From: JACRLV01 sp045863555
Lineage (GTDB): Bacteria; Planctomycetota; Phycisphaerae; UBA1845; Fen-1342
Reading direction: 5' to 3'
Assembly (NCBI GenBank): GCA_045863555.1
Contig: BTUU01000013.1
Coordinates: 1-64,000, forward strand
Length of the DNA stretch: 64,000 nucleotides
The notes below the pieces were generated by a model. It had not been told where the DNA came from and made no database searches. It worked only from the letters and a program-made list of their open reading frames with translations. Position 1 is the stretch's first letter. Each line of letters begins with the position of its first letter. The translations under genes and the position numbers were made by a program. This document shows, one piece after another, positions 17,001 to 24,179 of the stretch.

Positions 17001-18699
17001 GGCCGCGACGACGACCGGCGTCGCCGCGGCCGCCGCGCTCTTCGCAATCGACCGGCCGCGGTATACGGCGTCGCTGGAACTGGCCGTCCAGACGCAGCGC
17101 GGCGCGATCGCGCCGGTGCTCGGCGAGCATGTGAACGAGTTGCTCGGGGCTGCGTCCCTGGCGGACAAGCTGACGGATCCGCTTCTGGCCGAAACACTCC
17201 GCGAGGCGATGAAGCGCAACACATTCACCGTGAAACCGGACCCGGCGCACGAGGCGGTGCAGCTCTCGGTCGCCGCGAGCGACCGCGACGTGGCCGCGCG
17301 GCTGCTGCCGGCCGCGATCGACGCGTACCGGGCGCACCTCGCGGGACTGCCGGCCGACCGATTCGCCGCGCCGCAGGTCGTGCGCTGGACGCAGGAGCTT
17401 GCGGCGGCGGAGAAACAGCGGGAGACGCTGCGACAGGAAGCGGCGGCCGTGCGTGAGACGCTCGGCAAGACGCAGGGTTTCGAGGCGTGGGAGCAGGCCC
17501 GCACGGCGTTTGAGGACGCCCAGAAGGCGTTCAACGCCGCCTCGCAGCAGCTCGGCGAGGAGCGCGGCCGGCTCGCGGTGCTTCAGCAGCTCGAGATGGA
17601 CGGCATCGAGATCACGCCCGAGCAGGTCGAGCAGGGCCTGGCCGAGGACGCGGTGTACCAGGAGGACCGCAAGGAATTCGCATCCGTCGTGCGGGCGCAG
17701 CAGCTCGAACTGGCGGTCGCGCTCGTGCCGATGGATGACCCGCTCAAGGCGCTGCGCGATTCGCTCAAGGACGTGTCCGCGTCGATGGCCGAGCAGCGCG
17801 ACTTGCAGCCGCCGCCGGCCGTCCGGGCGGCGCTGGAGCAGTCGATCACCGATCTCCAGTCGCTCGACGCCGCCGCGGCCGAATTCTGGACCGCGTGGAA
17901 GGCGCGCCGGGAGGCCGTCGAGCGTTTTGACCCCGGTGCGGGCGTGGAGCCGCTGGTCCGGGCGCAACTGGAGGCGTCCGAAGCCGCGGCGAAACTCACG
18001 GAGTCCATCCGCGAAACGCTGGCGATGATCACGGACCGGACGAATGCCTTCGCCGGCGCGGCCGACGCGGGGACGCGCGAAGTCGTCGTCGCGGCGATGC
18101 TTCGCGGGCATGTCTCGACGCTGGGCGAGCGGCTCAAGGCGATCGAGGCGGCCGGCGAGCCGACGGCGCTGGCCACGAACGTGAAGCTGGACGCGGGCGA
18201 CCGGCAGATCCGCGGGCTCGTGACGCGGCTGGCCGAGCGGCGCGAGTTCATGGCGGGCGATCTGCGCCGCCGGGCGGAAGAGGACGCGAGGCGGACGCGC
18301 GCGGAGGGGATCACCGCCCAGGAGCAGCGCGTCCGCGAGATCGAGCAGCAGCGCGAGACGCTCAGCGATACGCTCGCGGCCCGCGTCGCGGCGCTGCGGG
18401 CGCTGGAGGAGGAGACGCAGGAGCTTCGGGAACTGCACGCCCGCCTCGCGGCCGCGGATGCCGCGCTGACGCGGGCGGACAAGCAGGTGGAGGAGATCGC
18501 GAAGGCCCGGCCGGAGATTCCGCCGGACTCACTGACGGCCGCGCCGCCGACGATCGAGCAGATCGCGGGAGCCAACCGCCTTCGCAACGCGGCGCTGGGG
18601 GGCGCGGCCGGGGCGGGGGTGGCAGGGCTGATCGCGGGGCTGATGTTCGCGCCATTCGGAACCAGGCGAGCAGCCAGCGCGTCCGAACCTCAGACGTAG
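14092..18699 (+). CDS. Giant coiled-coil protein with Wzz-like membrane module
   Basis: This is a 1535-residue protein. Residues about 40-960 are almost unbroken heptad-rich coiled coil (repeated E-x-R-x-x-E-L patterns). They include an internal duplication of IGARESQVAAAR...IERDRAAVEAQR around residues 390-475. A membrane helix follows (about 966-985, ILLAATTTGVAAAAALF), then RPRYTASLELAVQTQR, as in Wzz/chain-length-determinant polysaccharide co-polymerases. An external region with further coiled coil comes next, and a second helix near 1503-1525 (AALGGAAGAGVAGLIAGLMF). Classical Wzz proteins are about 330 residues without the N-terminal arm. It may organise polysaccharide export; that is inference. 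It is in the same operon as the cyclase. Confidence 0.7.
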   Translation: MGDAPKKPDPATPPTEPPDETGAEAELASDDPGQIARGLVREIRSRFASISDREHELDRRERMLVERGATLEQELRATETRSAAVRAREMILRQREAVLAERDAQLARREAEFQDQAREVAGRAEQPAQDPAVLAALRGEIGSLRTAADELRAAASVREREIEAIREERDRLAARLNEVGQQLAVHRERRDAEHSALTAREAGLAERETESARRIGELATRETELSRRQAELEGLRESLESERTRLARESGALAEREAALRSRATDVDARQTAAAQLAEQQAALARRGLELEARERECAERGAELEQSAGEIAQRRVQIEADRSALDRDRAALETARGELQARAEQVERVEIQRRELDEQRAAFDRARTDLETRERDCTQRAREIETLAEEIGARESQVAAARADIERDRAAVEAQRAELERAHLALDHRERICVRRAAELDALTGEIGARESQVAAARYEIERDRAAVEAQRGELAARSERLAALEAELRVVDRQSAELNERRGELDARAEELNRRVEVLAAGEAELSRRVDDLGRREQALSAESQRMQSEAGDVAARRQALDAAAARLGDDRAAIDRLAAELEQRQSAISRREQENAEARQRVSTIETELAGVTERLRAAELQLDERAAEFRRRVAEIDERETALAARHRELEQRAAAQAARETDLAARAAELEARARASEALALDAAGAHGQLAELRETIDRQRSELEFREQELRRRQEDQDAARQRVETLEAELRGMRERLAAAELSVNERMAELNRRFAEFDARSSELDQGRAALAGREAATAEREARVASTVARLEAREEKLRAAAARLQQLETERAALQKQRDELTRVAADLERQAADVAQRESAQSEAAARHRQVEEELEARRAGVDKLYLQATTIEERAQKRQDEILGLRQQVAAREAELAQSTLQFEVERSALEQDRAKLASERDELARLRTEAGTRATITREAQLAHSIWRSRGRRILLAATTTGVAAAAALFAIDRPRYTASLELAVQTQRGAIAPVLGEHVNELLGAASLADKLTDPLLAETLREAMKRNTFTVKPDPAHEAVQLSVAASDRDVAARLLPAAIDAYRAHLAGLPADRFAAPQVVRWTQELAAAEKQRETLRQEAAAVRETLGKTQGFEAWEQARTAFEDAQKAFNAASQQLGEERGRLAVLQQLEMDGIEITPEQVEQGLAEDAVYQEDRKEFASVVRAQQLELAVALVPMDDPLKALRDSLKDVSASMAEQRDLQPPPAVRAALEQSITDLQSLDAAAAEFWTAWKARREAVERFDPGAGVEPLVRAQLEASEAAAKLTESIRETLAMITDRTNAFAGAADAGTREVVVAAMLRGHVSTLGERLKAIEAAGEPTALATNVKLDAGDRQIRGLVTRLAERREFMAGDLRRRAEEDARRTRAEGITAQEQRVREIEQQRETLSDTLAARVAALRALEEETQELRELHARLAAADAALTRADKQVEEIAKARPEIPPDSLTAAPPTIEQIAGANRLRNAALGGAAGAGVAGLIAGLMFAPFGTRRAASASEPQT

Positions 18700-18732
18700 A
18701 GCGCGTCGAGATTTTCGGGAGCGGTGGGCTTG

Positions 18733-19995
18733 TCAGCCTGCCGACGCGATGGCAAGGTGTTCGCAGGCGAGCTGGGGGGCGACGTTGCGGTCGATCATGC
18801 GCTCGCACTCGGCGATGGCCCGGATGGCCGCGTCGATGCGCTGCGGATCGAGCTGCTGGGCTAGGCGGGCGGATTCGGCGGCCTTGGCGGGGAGCATACG
18901 GAGCGATTCGTCGACGATGCGCGTGCCGCAGCTTCGCAGCGCCGAATCGACCAGCACGTCGCGGTAGAACGCCGAGAGCATCGACAGGACGAGCTTCAGC
19001 GCATCCCGCAGCTTGTCCGTCGCGACTTTCTTCGGGCCGGCGTCCTCCTCGTCTTCCTCGTCGTCGTCCTGCTCGGCCTCCTCCTCGGCCGCGTCGGCCG
19101 CGGCTTCCAGCTCGCGCACGGCCGCCGTGCCCGGGAGACGGTCGGCCTCCTCGCGTTCCATCGCGATCACCCGGCGGGAGACATCCGTGGCCAGCTCGAT
19201 CATGCGCTTGCCGAAGGCCTCCGGGTGTGCGGCCGAGTCTTCGGCGGCGAGCTGCGCGACGGCGTCGAAGACCTCCAGCAGGGCCATCCGCCGCCAGAGC
19301 AGCGCCGAGCCGAGCCGCCCCTGCGAGAGCGCCGCGAGCGAACGGGCGGCGTCGGGCTTTTCGCCGGCTTCGACGAGGCGGTCGGCCACGAAGTCGACCG
19401 GGAGGAAGCCGAAGGGGATCGCCTGGCAGCGCGAACGGATCGTCGGCAGCAGCCGCTGGGCCGAGGACGTGACGAGAATGAGACACGCCCGGCCGGGCGG
19501 CTCCTCGAGCGTCTTGAGAAGTGCGTTCTGGGCCTCCTCGTTCATCCGCTCGGCGTCGCGCATGACGAAGACGCGGCGGCGGCCGAGCGTCGGCGCAGCG
19601 GAGGCGTGTTCGATGAGAAAATGGCGGACGAGATCGACGACGAGAAAGAGGCCCTTGCTTTTGCGGACGGAGCGCTCGGGATGCTGCTTGTGGAGCCCGC
19701 GTTCGATGAGGTGGTAGTCCGGGTGCCCGCCCGACTCCATCAGCCGGCACGAGCGGCACTCGCCGCAGGGCTCGAATTCGTCGACCGCGTTCGCAAAGCC
19801 GAGGCCGGCCTGAAAGCCGGACTGACCCGCGACGTTGTCGCAGAGGAGACGGGCGGCGAGGACGCGGGCGGTGAGTTCCTTGCCCACGCCTTCGGGGCCG
19901 TCGAACAGGTAGGCGTGGTGGATTCGGCCGCTCTCGAACGAGCGGCGGAGGATCGACAGGGCGCGCTCCTGATGCTTCACATCATGAAAACGCAC
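18733..19995 (-). CDS. holB: DNA polymerase III delta-prime subunit
   Basis: This 420-residue clamp-loader subunit has an AAA+ module with degenerate Walker A (GPEGVGKE, no Ser/Thr after Lys, common in delta-prime). Its zinc-binding cysteines include PCGECRSC. It also has EEAQNALLKTLEEPP and the SRC arginine-finger motif (RSRCQ). An acidic insertion (EEEAEQDDDEEDEEDAG) is unusual. I chose GTG 19995 because GGAGG lies 7 bases before it. The longer frame to ATG 20034 starts inside a cacagtg repeat. It is the last gene of the cmk-plsC-peptidase-tmk-holB run. Confidence 0.9.
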   Translation of the reverse strand: MRFHDVKHQERALSILRRSFESGRIHHAYLFDGPEGVGKELTARVLAARLLCDNVAGQSGFQAGLGFANAVDEFEPCGECRSCRLMESGGHPDYHLIERGLHKQHPERSVRKSKGLFLVVDLVRHFLIEHASAAPTLGRRRVFVMRDAERMNEEAQNALLKTLEEPPGRACLILVTSSAQRLLPTIRSRCQAIPFGFLPVDFVADRLVEAGEKPDAARSLAALSQGRLGSALLWRRMALLEVFDAVAQLAAEDSAAHPEAFGKRMIELATDVSRRVIAMEREEADRLPGTAAVRELEAAADAAEEEAEQDDDEEDEEDAGPKKVATDKLRDALKLVLSMLSAFYRDVLVDSALRSCGTRIVDESLRMLPAKAAESARLAQQLDPQRIDAAIRAIAECERMIDRNVAPQLACEHLAIASAG

Positions 19996-20095
19996 GACGG
20001 ATCGCCTCCGGAAAGTGCACAGTGCACAGTGCACAGTGCACAGAGCATAGTGCGCAGGTGCTTTACGTCACGAAAACGCACGACGGATCGCCTCC
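19972..20095. repeat. Duplicated tmk/holB junction with cacagtg microsatellite
   Basis: The 38 bases 19972-20009 (start of holB) match 20058-20095 (end of tmk) at 34 positions, including gaaaacgcacgacggatcgc. Between them lies a degenerate tgcacag/agtgcac repeat (20013-20057). The same segment therefore encodes the C-terminus of tmk (EAIRRAFS) in one copy and the N-terminus of holB (VRFHDV) in the other. Confidence 0.85.
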
Positions 20096-20745
20096 TGGAT
20101 GGACGCGAAGATCGCGTCGGGCGTCTGCTCGGCGTCGACGATCACCACCGGCCGCGGGTAGAAACCCGGCAGGCCGCGGAAGATCTCGCGCACCTGGCGA
20201 TGATAGTCGAGCGGGCGGCGCTCCATCGCGTCGGCCGTCGCACCGTCGAACATGCTGAACTGCCCGGCCGCGCCCTTCTTGGCGACGTGATGCGGCTTGC
20301 GGCCGGTGCGCTCGAAGCCGAGTTCGGGCGGGAGGTCGAGGATGATCGTCAGGTCGGGCCAGGTATCGCCGACGGCGAGCCGGCCGAGGGCGATCACTTC
20401 GTCGCGCGGGAAGCCGGCGGCGACCTGGTAGGCACAGGTGGCGGAGATGAAGCGGTCGCCGACGACGGTGCGGCCCTGCGCGAGGGCGGGGCGGACGACT
20501 TCGGCGACGAGCTGGGCCCGCGAGGCCATGAAGAGCAGGGCTTCGCAGCGCGGGGCCATCTCGGCGAGGTCGTAGCCGAGCAGGACGTGGCGGATGCGGT
20601 CGCCGATCGCGGTTCCGCCGGGGTCCTTGGCGTAGGTCCAGGCGCCGCCGAGGGAGACGATCCACTGCTTGAGGCGCTCGATCTGCGTGCTCTTGCCCGC
20701 GCCGTCGGGGCCGTCGATGACGATGAATTTGCCGCCGAGATTCAT
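20068..20745 (-). CDS. tmk: Thymidylate kinase
   Basis: This 225-residue protein phosphorylates dTMP to dTDP. It has the P-loop GPDGAGKST, KDPGGTAIGDRIR for nucleotide binding, and VVGDRFISATCAYQ containing the DRF-type motif. The LID region RTGRKPHHVAKKG is present. The length is normal for the family. It sits between an M61-like peptidase gene and holB; tmk-holB adjacency is common in bacteria. The stop codon lies in the duplicated junction segment. Confidence 0.95.
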   Translation of the reverse strand: MNLGGKFIVIDGPDGAGKSTQIERLKQWIVSLGGAWTYAKDPGGTAIGDRIRHVLLGYDLAEMAPRCEALLFMASRAQLVAEVVRPALAQGRTVVGDRFISATCAYQVAAGFPRDEVIALGRLAVGDTWPDLTIILDLPPELGFERTGRKPHHVAKKGAAGQFSMFDGATADAMERRPLDYHRQVREIFRGLPGFYPRPVVIVDAEQTPDAIFASIQEAIRRAFS

Positions 20746-20857
20746 GCTGCGTGGCCGCCGCGTGCGAGTGCCGTGAGATCGCCCAACCGCGAGGGGCGAA
20801 AGTAAAGGAAACGCGCGGGCGCGGCAAACCGGCCGGCGAGGTCCGCCGGTACGCCGC

Positions 20858-22585
20858 TCAGGGGGCGAACTGGATGATTTCGCGCGTGGGTCCGCGGGCG
20901 AAGAACTCGATCTTCACGGTCCGGCCATCGCGGCGGACTTCGACGCGCGTGGGCGTCTCCGGATCGCCGGTGATGGTCCACGCGACCAGCTCGTCGCCTT
21001 CGCGCAGGCCCGCGGCCGCGGCGGCGGAGCCTTTGCGGAGGCCCGAGACGCGTTTTTCCGCGAGCGAGCGGCCGCGGTCGAGACCGAGGTCGAACGCGGT
21101 GACTTTCTCGATGCGGCCTTTAAGGGCCGGCGCGAGGACATCGGGCGGGAGGTCGATGGTCTGGGCGTTTCGGACGTAGCGATCAAACTCCGCGCCGAAC
21201 CAGTCGCCGAACGTCACGACGCCGGTCTGGCGGAGCTTGTCGTTGGTCAGGGCGACGGCGCCGCGGCGGGCCGCCTCCAGCAGGCCGAAGAACCAGGCGT
21301 CGACGCCGGCGCGCTGGCCCTGCTTTTTCGCGAGGGCGTGCCAGCGCAGGCCGAGCAGGACGCCGCGCTGGTAGGCGACCTCGCCGACGGTGTCGCGGTC
21401 GGACCAGTAGCGGGCGTCGATCTCGCCGTTGGTCGCGTTTATGGCCGGGTTTGCGGCGTACTCGCGGAGGTGGCGGTTGATCCACTTCGCGTAGGTCGTC
21501 GCGTCCCAGACGCCGGACTCGAAGAGAATCCGGAGCGCGTAGTACTCGGTGAATCCCTCGGTGAACCAGTAGACGAGGCGCTCCGGTTCTGCGCCGGGCA
21601 GCAGGCGGCCGTTCCACTGGTGGAAGAGCTCGTGGGCGAAGAGTTTTTGCACGCCGTCGGTCAGCGTCGATTTCGGGGCCATGTAGAGGGCGAAGCTGTT
21701 GTAGAGCCCCGAACCGGCCACGCGGGACTCGCCGTCGCGGATGGGCGGGCCGGCGGGCATGGCGGTGACGACGAATGGCGGGAAGGCGGGCTCGCGGACG
21801 AAATTCGTTTCGGCTTTGATGATTTTTGTGGTGAAATCGGCGAATTCGTCGATCGAGAAGTCGAATCCGGGGGCCATGGCGACGGAAACGACGAGGCCGT
21901 CTTCCTTGACGGTCCTGGTTTCGAGCTTTCCGGCGAAGTAGACCGACTGGCGGAGGTCGGCGGGGGACATCTGTGCGCCGGCGCTGCGGGTGATGCCGCC
22001 CCAGGAGCTGACGCCCTTCCAGCCGGCGGGCAGGACCCAGCGCAGGGCGGTCTCGAACGCGGCCGGAGTGCCGGGGTGCGAGTTCGGCGTGAGGAGGAAC
22101 GCGCTGCCGACGCCGTGGAAGAAGTCGCGGGTCGTGAGCGGGAGATGCTGACTTTCCCAGTCATCAAATCGACTGGTGCCGGGGCTGATTTCGTAGCAGG
22201 CGCGCAGTTCCGCGTTTTTTCCGTGCTGGACGAGCCAGAGTGCGCCATCGCGCCTTACCGAGCGCGCGCCGTCGATGCGCACGTTTTTCAGCAGCGCGGA
22301 GACGTCGTCGATCCGTCCGAACCGCGGCGCGACGGAGAGTGCGGAGCTGGTACGGCCCATCGTCGACCATACCAGCTCGACCTTGAGCCGGCCGCGTTCG
22401 AACTGCGGCGTCAGGACGTACGTGAGCGTTTCGGGTCTCGGGGCGGCTGGTCCGGCCGGGGGCTGGGCAACGGCGGCGGGAGCGCAGAGTGCGAGAACGA
22501 GGCAGAGCAGGGACTTTCGCCTGGAGAGGAGCGACGCGTGCGCCGATCCGGCGCGGCGGCGCGGGAGTTGATTTGCTGACGTCAC
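20858..22585 (-). CDS. M61-like metallopeptidase with PDZ domain
   Basis: This 575-residue secreted protein has a signal peptide (LCLVLALCAPAAVA). Residues about 60-300 resemble the N-terminal beta domain of M61 glycyl aminopeptidases. The zinc motif is HELFHQW (His318, Glu319, His322) with Glu343 or Glu347 in EGFTEYY as third ligand. A C-terminal PDZ domain follows (about 500-570, KGSAAAAAGLREGDELVAW). Peptide substrates outside the cytoplasm are expected; specificity is unknown. GTG 22585 overlaps the stop of the acyltransferase gene (GTGA) and has GGAG before it. Confidence 0.85.
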   Translation of the reverse strand: MTSANQLPRRRAGSAHASLLSRRKSLLCLVLALCAPAAVAQPPAGPAAPRPETLTYVLTPQFERGRLKVELVWSTMGRTSSALSVAPRFGRIDDVSALLKNVRIDGARSVRRDGALWLVQHGKNAELRACYEISPGTSRFDDWESQHLPLTTRDFFHGVGSAFLLTPNSHPGTPAAFETALRWVLPAGWKGVSSWGGITRSAGAQMSPADLRQSVYFAGKLETRTVKEDGLVVSVAMAPGFDFSIDEFADFTTKIIKAETNFVREPAFPPFVVTAMPAGPPIRDGESRVAGSGLYNSFALYMAPKSTLTDGVQKLFAHELFHQWNGRLLPGAEPERLVYWFTEGFTEYYALRILFESGVWDATTYAKWINRHLREYAANPAINATNGEIDARYWSDRDTVGEVAYQRGVLLGLRWHALAKKQGQRAGVDAWFFGLLEAARRGAVALTNDKLRQTGVVTFGDWFGAEFDRYVRNAQTIDLPPDVLAPALKGRIEKVTAFDLGLDRGRSLAEKRVSGLRKGSAAAAAGLREGDELVAWTITGDPETPTRVEVRRDGRTVKIEFFARGPTREIIQFAP

Positions 22586-23301
22586 TCGGCGCTCCTCACG
22601 GGACTGGGCCGGCTCGCCTCCGCCTCGCCGGCATCGGACGTCGCGCCGGCAACGGGCGGCGGAAGCGGCTTGAGCCGGCCGCGCATCGACGGATGCTCGC
22701 GATACCGGTGCATCATCGCGATGATCTCGTTGCGCAGATGGTTGATGCACTCTTCGTCGGACATGGTCTTTGCCCGCTCGGGCGTCAGCGGCTCACCATA
22801 GGAGACGAGGATTCGCGCCGGGCGCGGCTTCTTCGCCGACTTCGGCCAGGCCTCGAACGCGCCGAGAATCAGCGTCGGAATCAGCGGGACGCCGGCTTTT
22901 CGGGCGATCAGCACGACGCCGGGCTGCATGGGTCGCACGCTGCCGTCCTCGGTGCGCGTCGCCTCGGGGAAGATCGTGATCAGTGCGCCCTGCTTGAGCC
23001 GCTTGAGGGTTTCCTTGATCGCCCCGACGTCGGCCGAGCCGCGCTTGACGGGGAAGGCGTTGAGGGACTCGATGAGCTTCTGAAACCGGCCGCCCTTGAA
23101 GAGCGTGTCGCGGGCCATGTAGTGGCATTCGCGCGGCAGGGCCACGGTCGCGAGGACGGGGTCGAGGAAGCTCTGGTGGTTGCAGACGAGCAGGACCGCG
23201 CCCTTGCGCGGGACCTTCTCGACACCGAAGACGCGGCCGCCGAAATAAAGGCGGAAGCCGATCCACGCGAGCGCGCGACAGAATCGATACCAGAGTCTCA
23301 T
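22582..23301 (-). CDS. plsC: 1-acylglycerol-3-phosphate acyltransferase (PlsC family)
   Basis: This 239-residue membrane-bound acyltransferase has the NHQSFLDP block (HX4D catalytic pair), the FPEATRT glycerol-phosphate-binding block (usually FPEGTRS) and GVVLIARKAGVPLIPT. It should acylate lysophosphatidic acid in phospholipid synthesis. ATG 23301 overlaps the cmk stop (ATGA), the classic cmk-plsC coupling. The C-terminal 30 residues are a Pro/Ala-rich tail without known motif. Confidence 0.9.
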   Translation of the reverse strand: MRLWYRFCRALAWIGFRLYFGGRVFGVEKVPRKGAVLLVCNHQSFLDPVLATVALPRECHYMARDTLFKGGRFQKLIESLNAFPVKRGSADVGAIKETLKRLKQGALITIFPEATRTEDGSVRPMQPGVVLIARKAGVPLIPTLILGAFEAWPKSAKKPRPARILVSYGEPLTPERAKTMSDEECINHLRNEIIAMMHRYREHPSMRGRLKPLPPPVAGATSDAGEAEASRPSPVRSAE

Positions 23302-24005
23302 TTCGTGTGCGGCAACTCTGTCAGGTGGTCGTGAGGGACTTCCACGCCCGCGGCGACGAGCGTCTCGATCAGCTTCTCCAGGACGTCGTGGATGCTCATG
23401 TTCGAGGTATCGATGCGGATCGCGCCGGCCGGCTCGACCAGCGGGGCGACCTTGCGCTCGGCGTCGGTGCGGTCGCGCAGCTCGAGGTTTTCGCGGATGT
23501 GCTCCAGCGTGACGGATTCGCCTTCGAGCTGCATTTCGGCGAGCCGGCGGCGGGCGCGGCTTTCCAGATCGGCGACCATGAAGAACTTGAAATCGGCATC
23601 GGGGAAGACCGTGCTGCCCTGGTCGCGCCCCTCCGTGACCATGCTCCGCAGTGATCGCCCGATCTCGCGCTGTTTGCGGATGAGCACGTGGCGCACGCCG
23701 GGCGAGCAGGCGACCGAGGGCGTGTGGTCGCTCACGAACATCGAGCGGATTTCCTCGGAGACGTCCTGGCCGCGGAGGGTGACGCGGGCGTGCGTCGGGC
23801 CGCAGTCGATACGCGAATCGAGCGTGGCCGCGAGGTGCGTGAGCGCCGCTTCGTCCGAGAGGTCGATCCCGTCCTCCAGGGCGGCGAGCGTCACGACGCG
23901 GTACATCGCCCCGGTGTCGAGATAGGGAATGTGGAGCCGTGCGGCCAATTTCCGTGCCGCGGTGCTCTTGCCCGATCCCGCCGGTCCGTCGATGGTGATG
24001 ATCAT
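23298..24005 (-). CDS. cmk: Cytidylate kinase
   Basis: This 235-residue protein phosphorylates CMP and dCMP. It has the P-loop GPAGSGKSTAARKLA, LDTGAMYR (CMP-binding), SMVTEGRDQGSTVFPDADFKFF and the R-rich LID (ADLESRARRRLAEM). The start at ATG 24005 gives the usual MIITIDGPAGSGKS opening. It heads the minus-strand operon cmk-plsC-M61-tmk-holB, with a TATACT -10 box about 40 bases upstream. Confidence 0.95.
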   Translation of the reverse strand: MIITIDGPAGSGKSTAARKLAARLHIPYLDTGAMYRVVTLAALEDGIDLSDEAALTHLAATLDSRIDCGPTHARVTLRGQDVSEEIRSMFVSDHTPSVACSPGVRHVLIRKQREIGRSLRSMVTEGRDQGSTVFPDADFKFFMVADLESRARRRLAEMQLEGESVTLEHIRENLELRDRTDAERKVAPLVEPAGAIRIDTSNMSIHDVLEKLIETLVAAGVEVPHDHLTELPHTK

Positions 24006-24044
24006 GCGGAAGCCCACTCTTGTGCCCGAAGCCCCGGACACAGG

Positions 24045-24050
24045 AGTATA
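24045..24050 (-). promoter_or_regulatory. Possible -10 box TATACT for the cmk operon
   Basis: TATACT on the minus strand lies 39 bases before the cmk start codon. No good -35 hexamer was seen at 16-18 bases. Confidence 0.4.
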
Positions 24051-24149
24051 AGTCAGATCGGCCCCTTGTTGTTGCCCGGGCAGCGGATTGCCTGAGCACC
24101 AACAGTCCAGTGAGTCTGGGGCGCATACGCCGCGCCGGACTTTTATCCA

Positions 24150-24173
24150 CGATTCCTGGCCGCCCGGGAATCG
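24150..24173 (-). terminator. Hairpin after the beta-helix gene
   Basis: CGATTCC and GGAATCG pair perfectly (7 bp) around a 10-base GC-rich loop, just past the stop codon at 24180. No T run follows, so if it terminates it is not a classical intrinsic terminator. Confidence 0.4.
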
Positions 24174-24179
24174 ACACTG

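Noticed and set aside
12928..18438. 1836-residue open frame on the minus strand
   Set aside because: It is the antisense of the cyclase and coiled-coil genes; the Arg/Leu/Pro-rich translation is the usual mirror of high-GC coding DNA and has no domain.
20013..20057. holB start at ATG 20034
   Set aside because: That codon lies inside the cacagtg repeat with no ribosome site; GTG 19995 has GGAGG at proper distance and gives the usual N-terminus.
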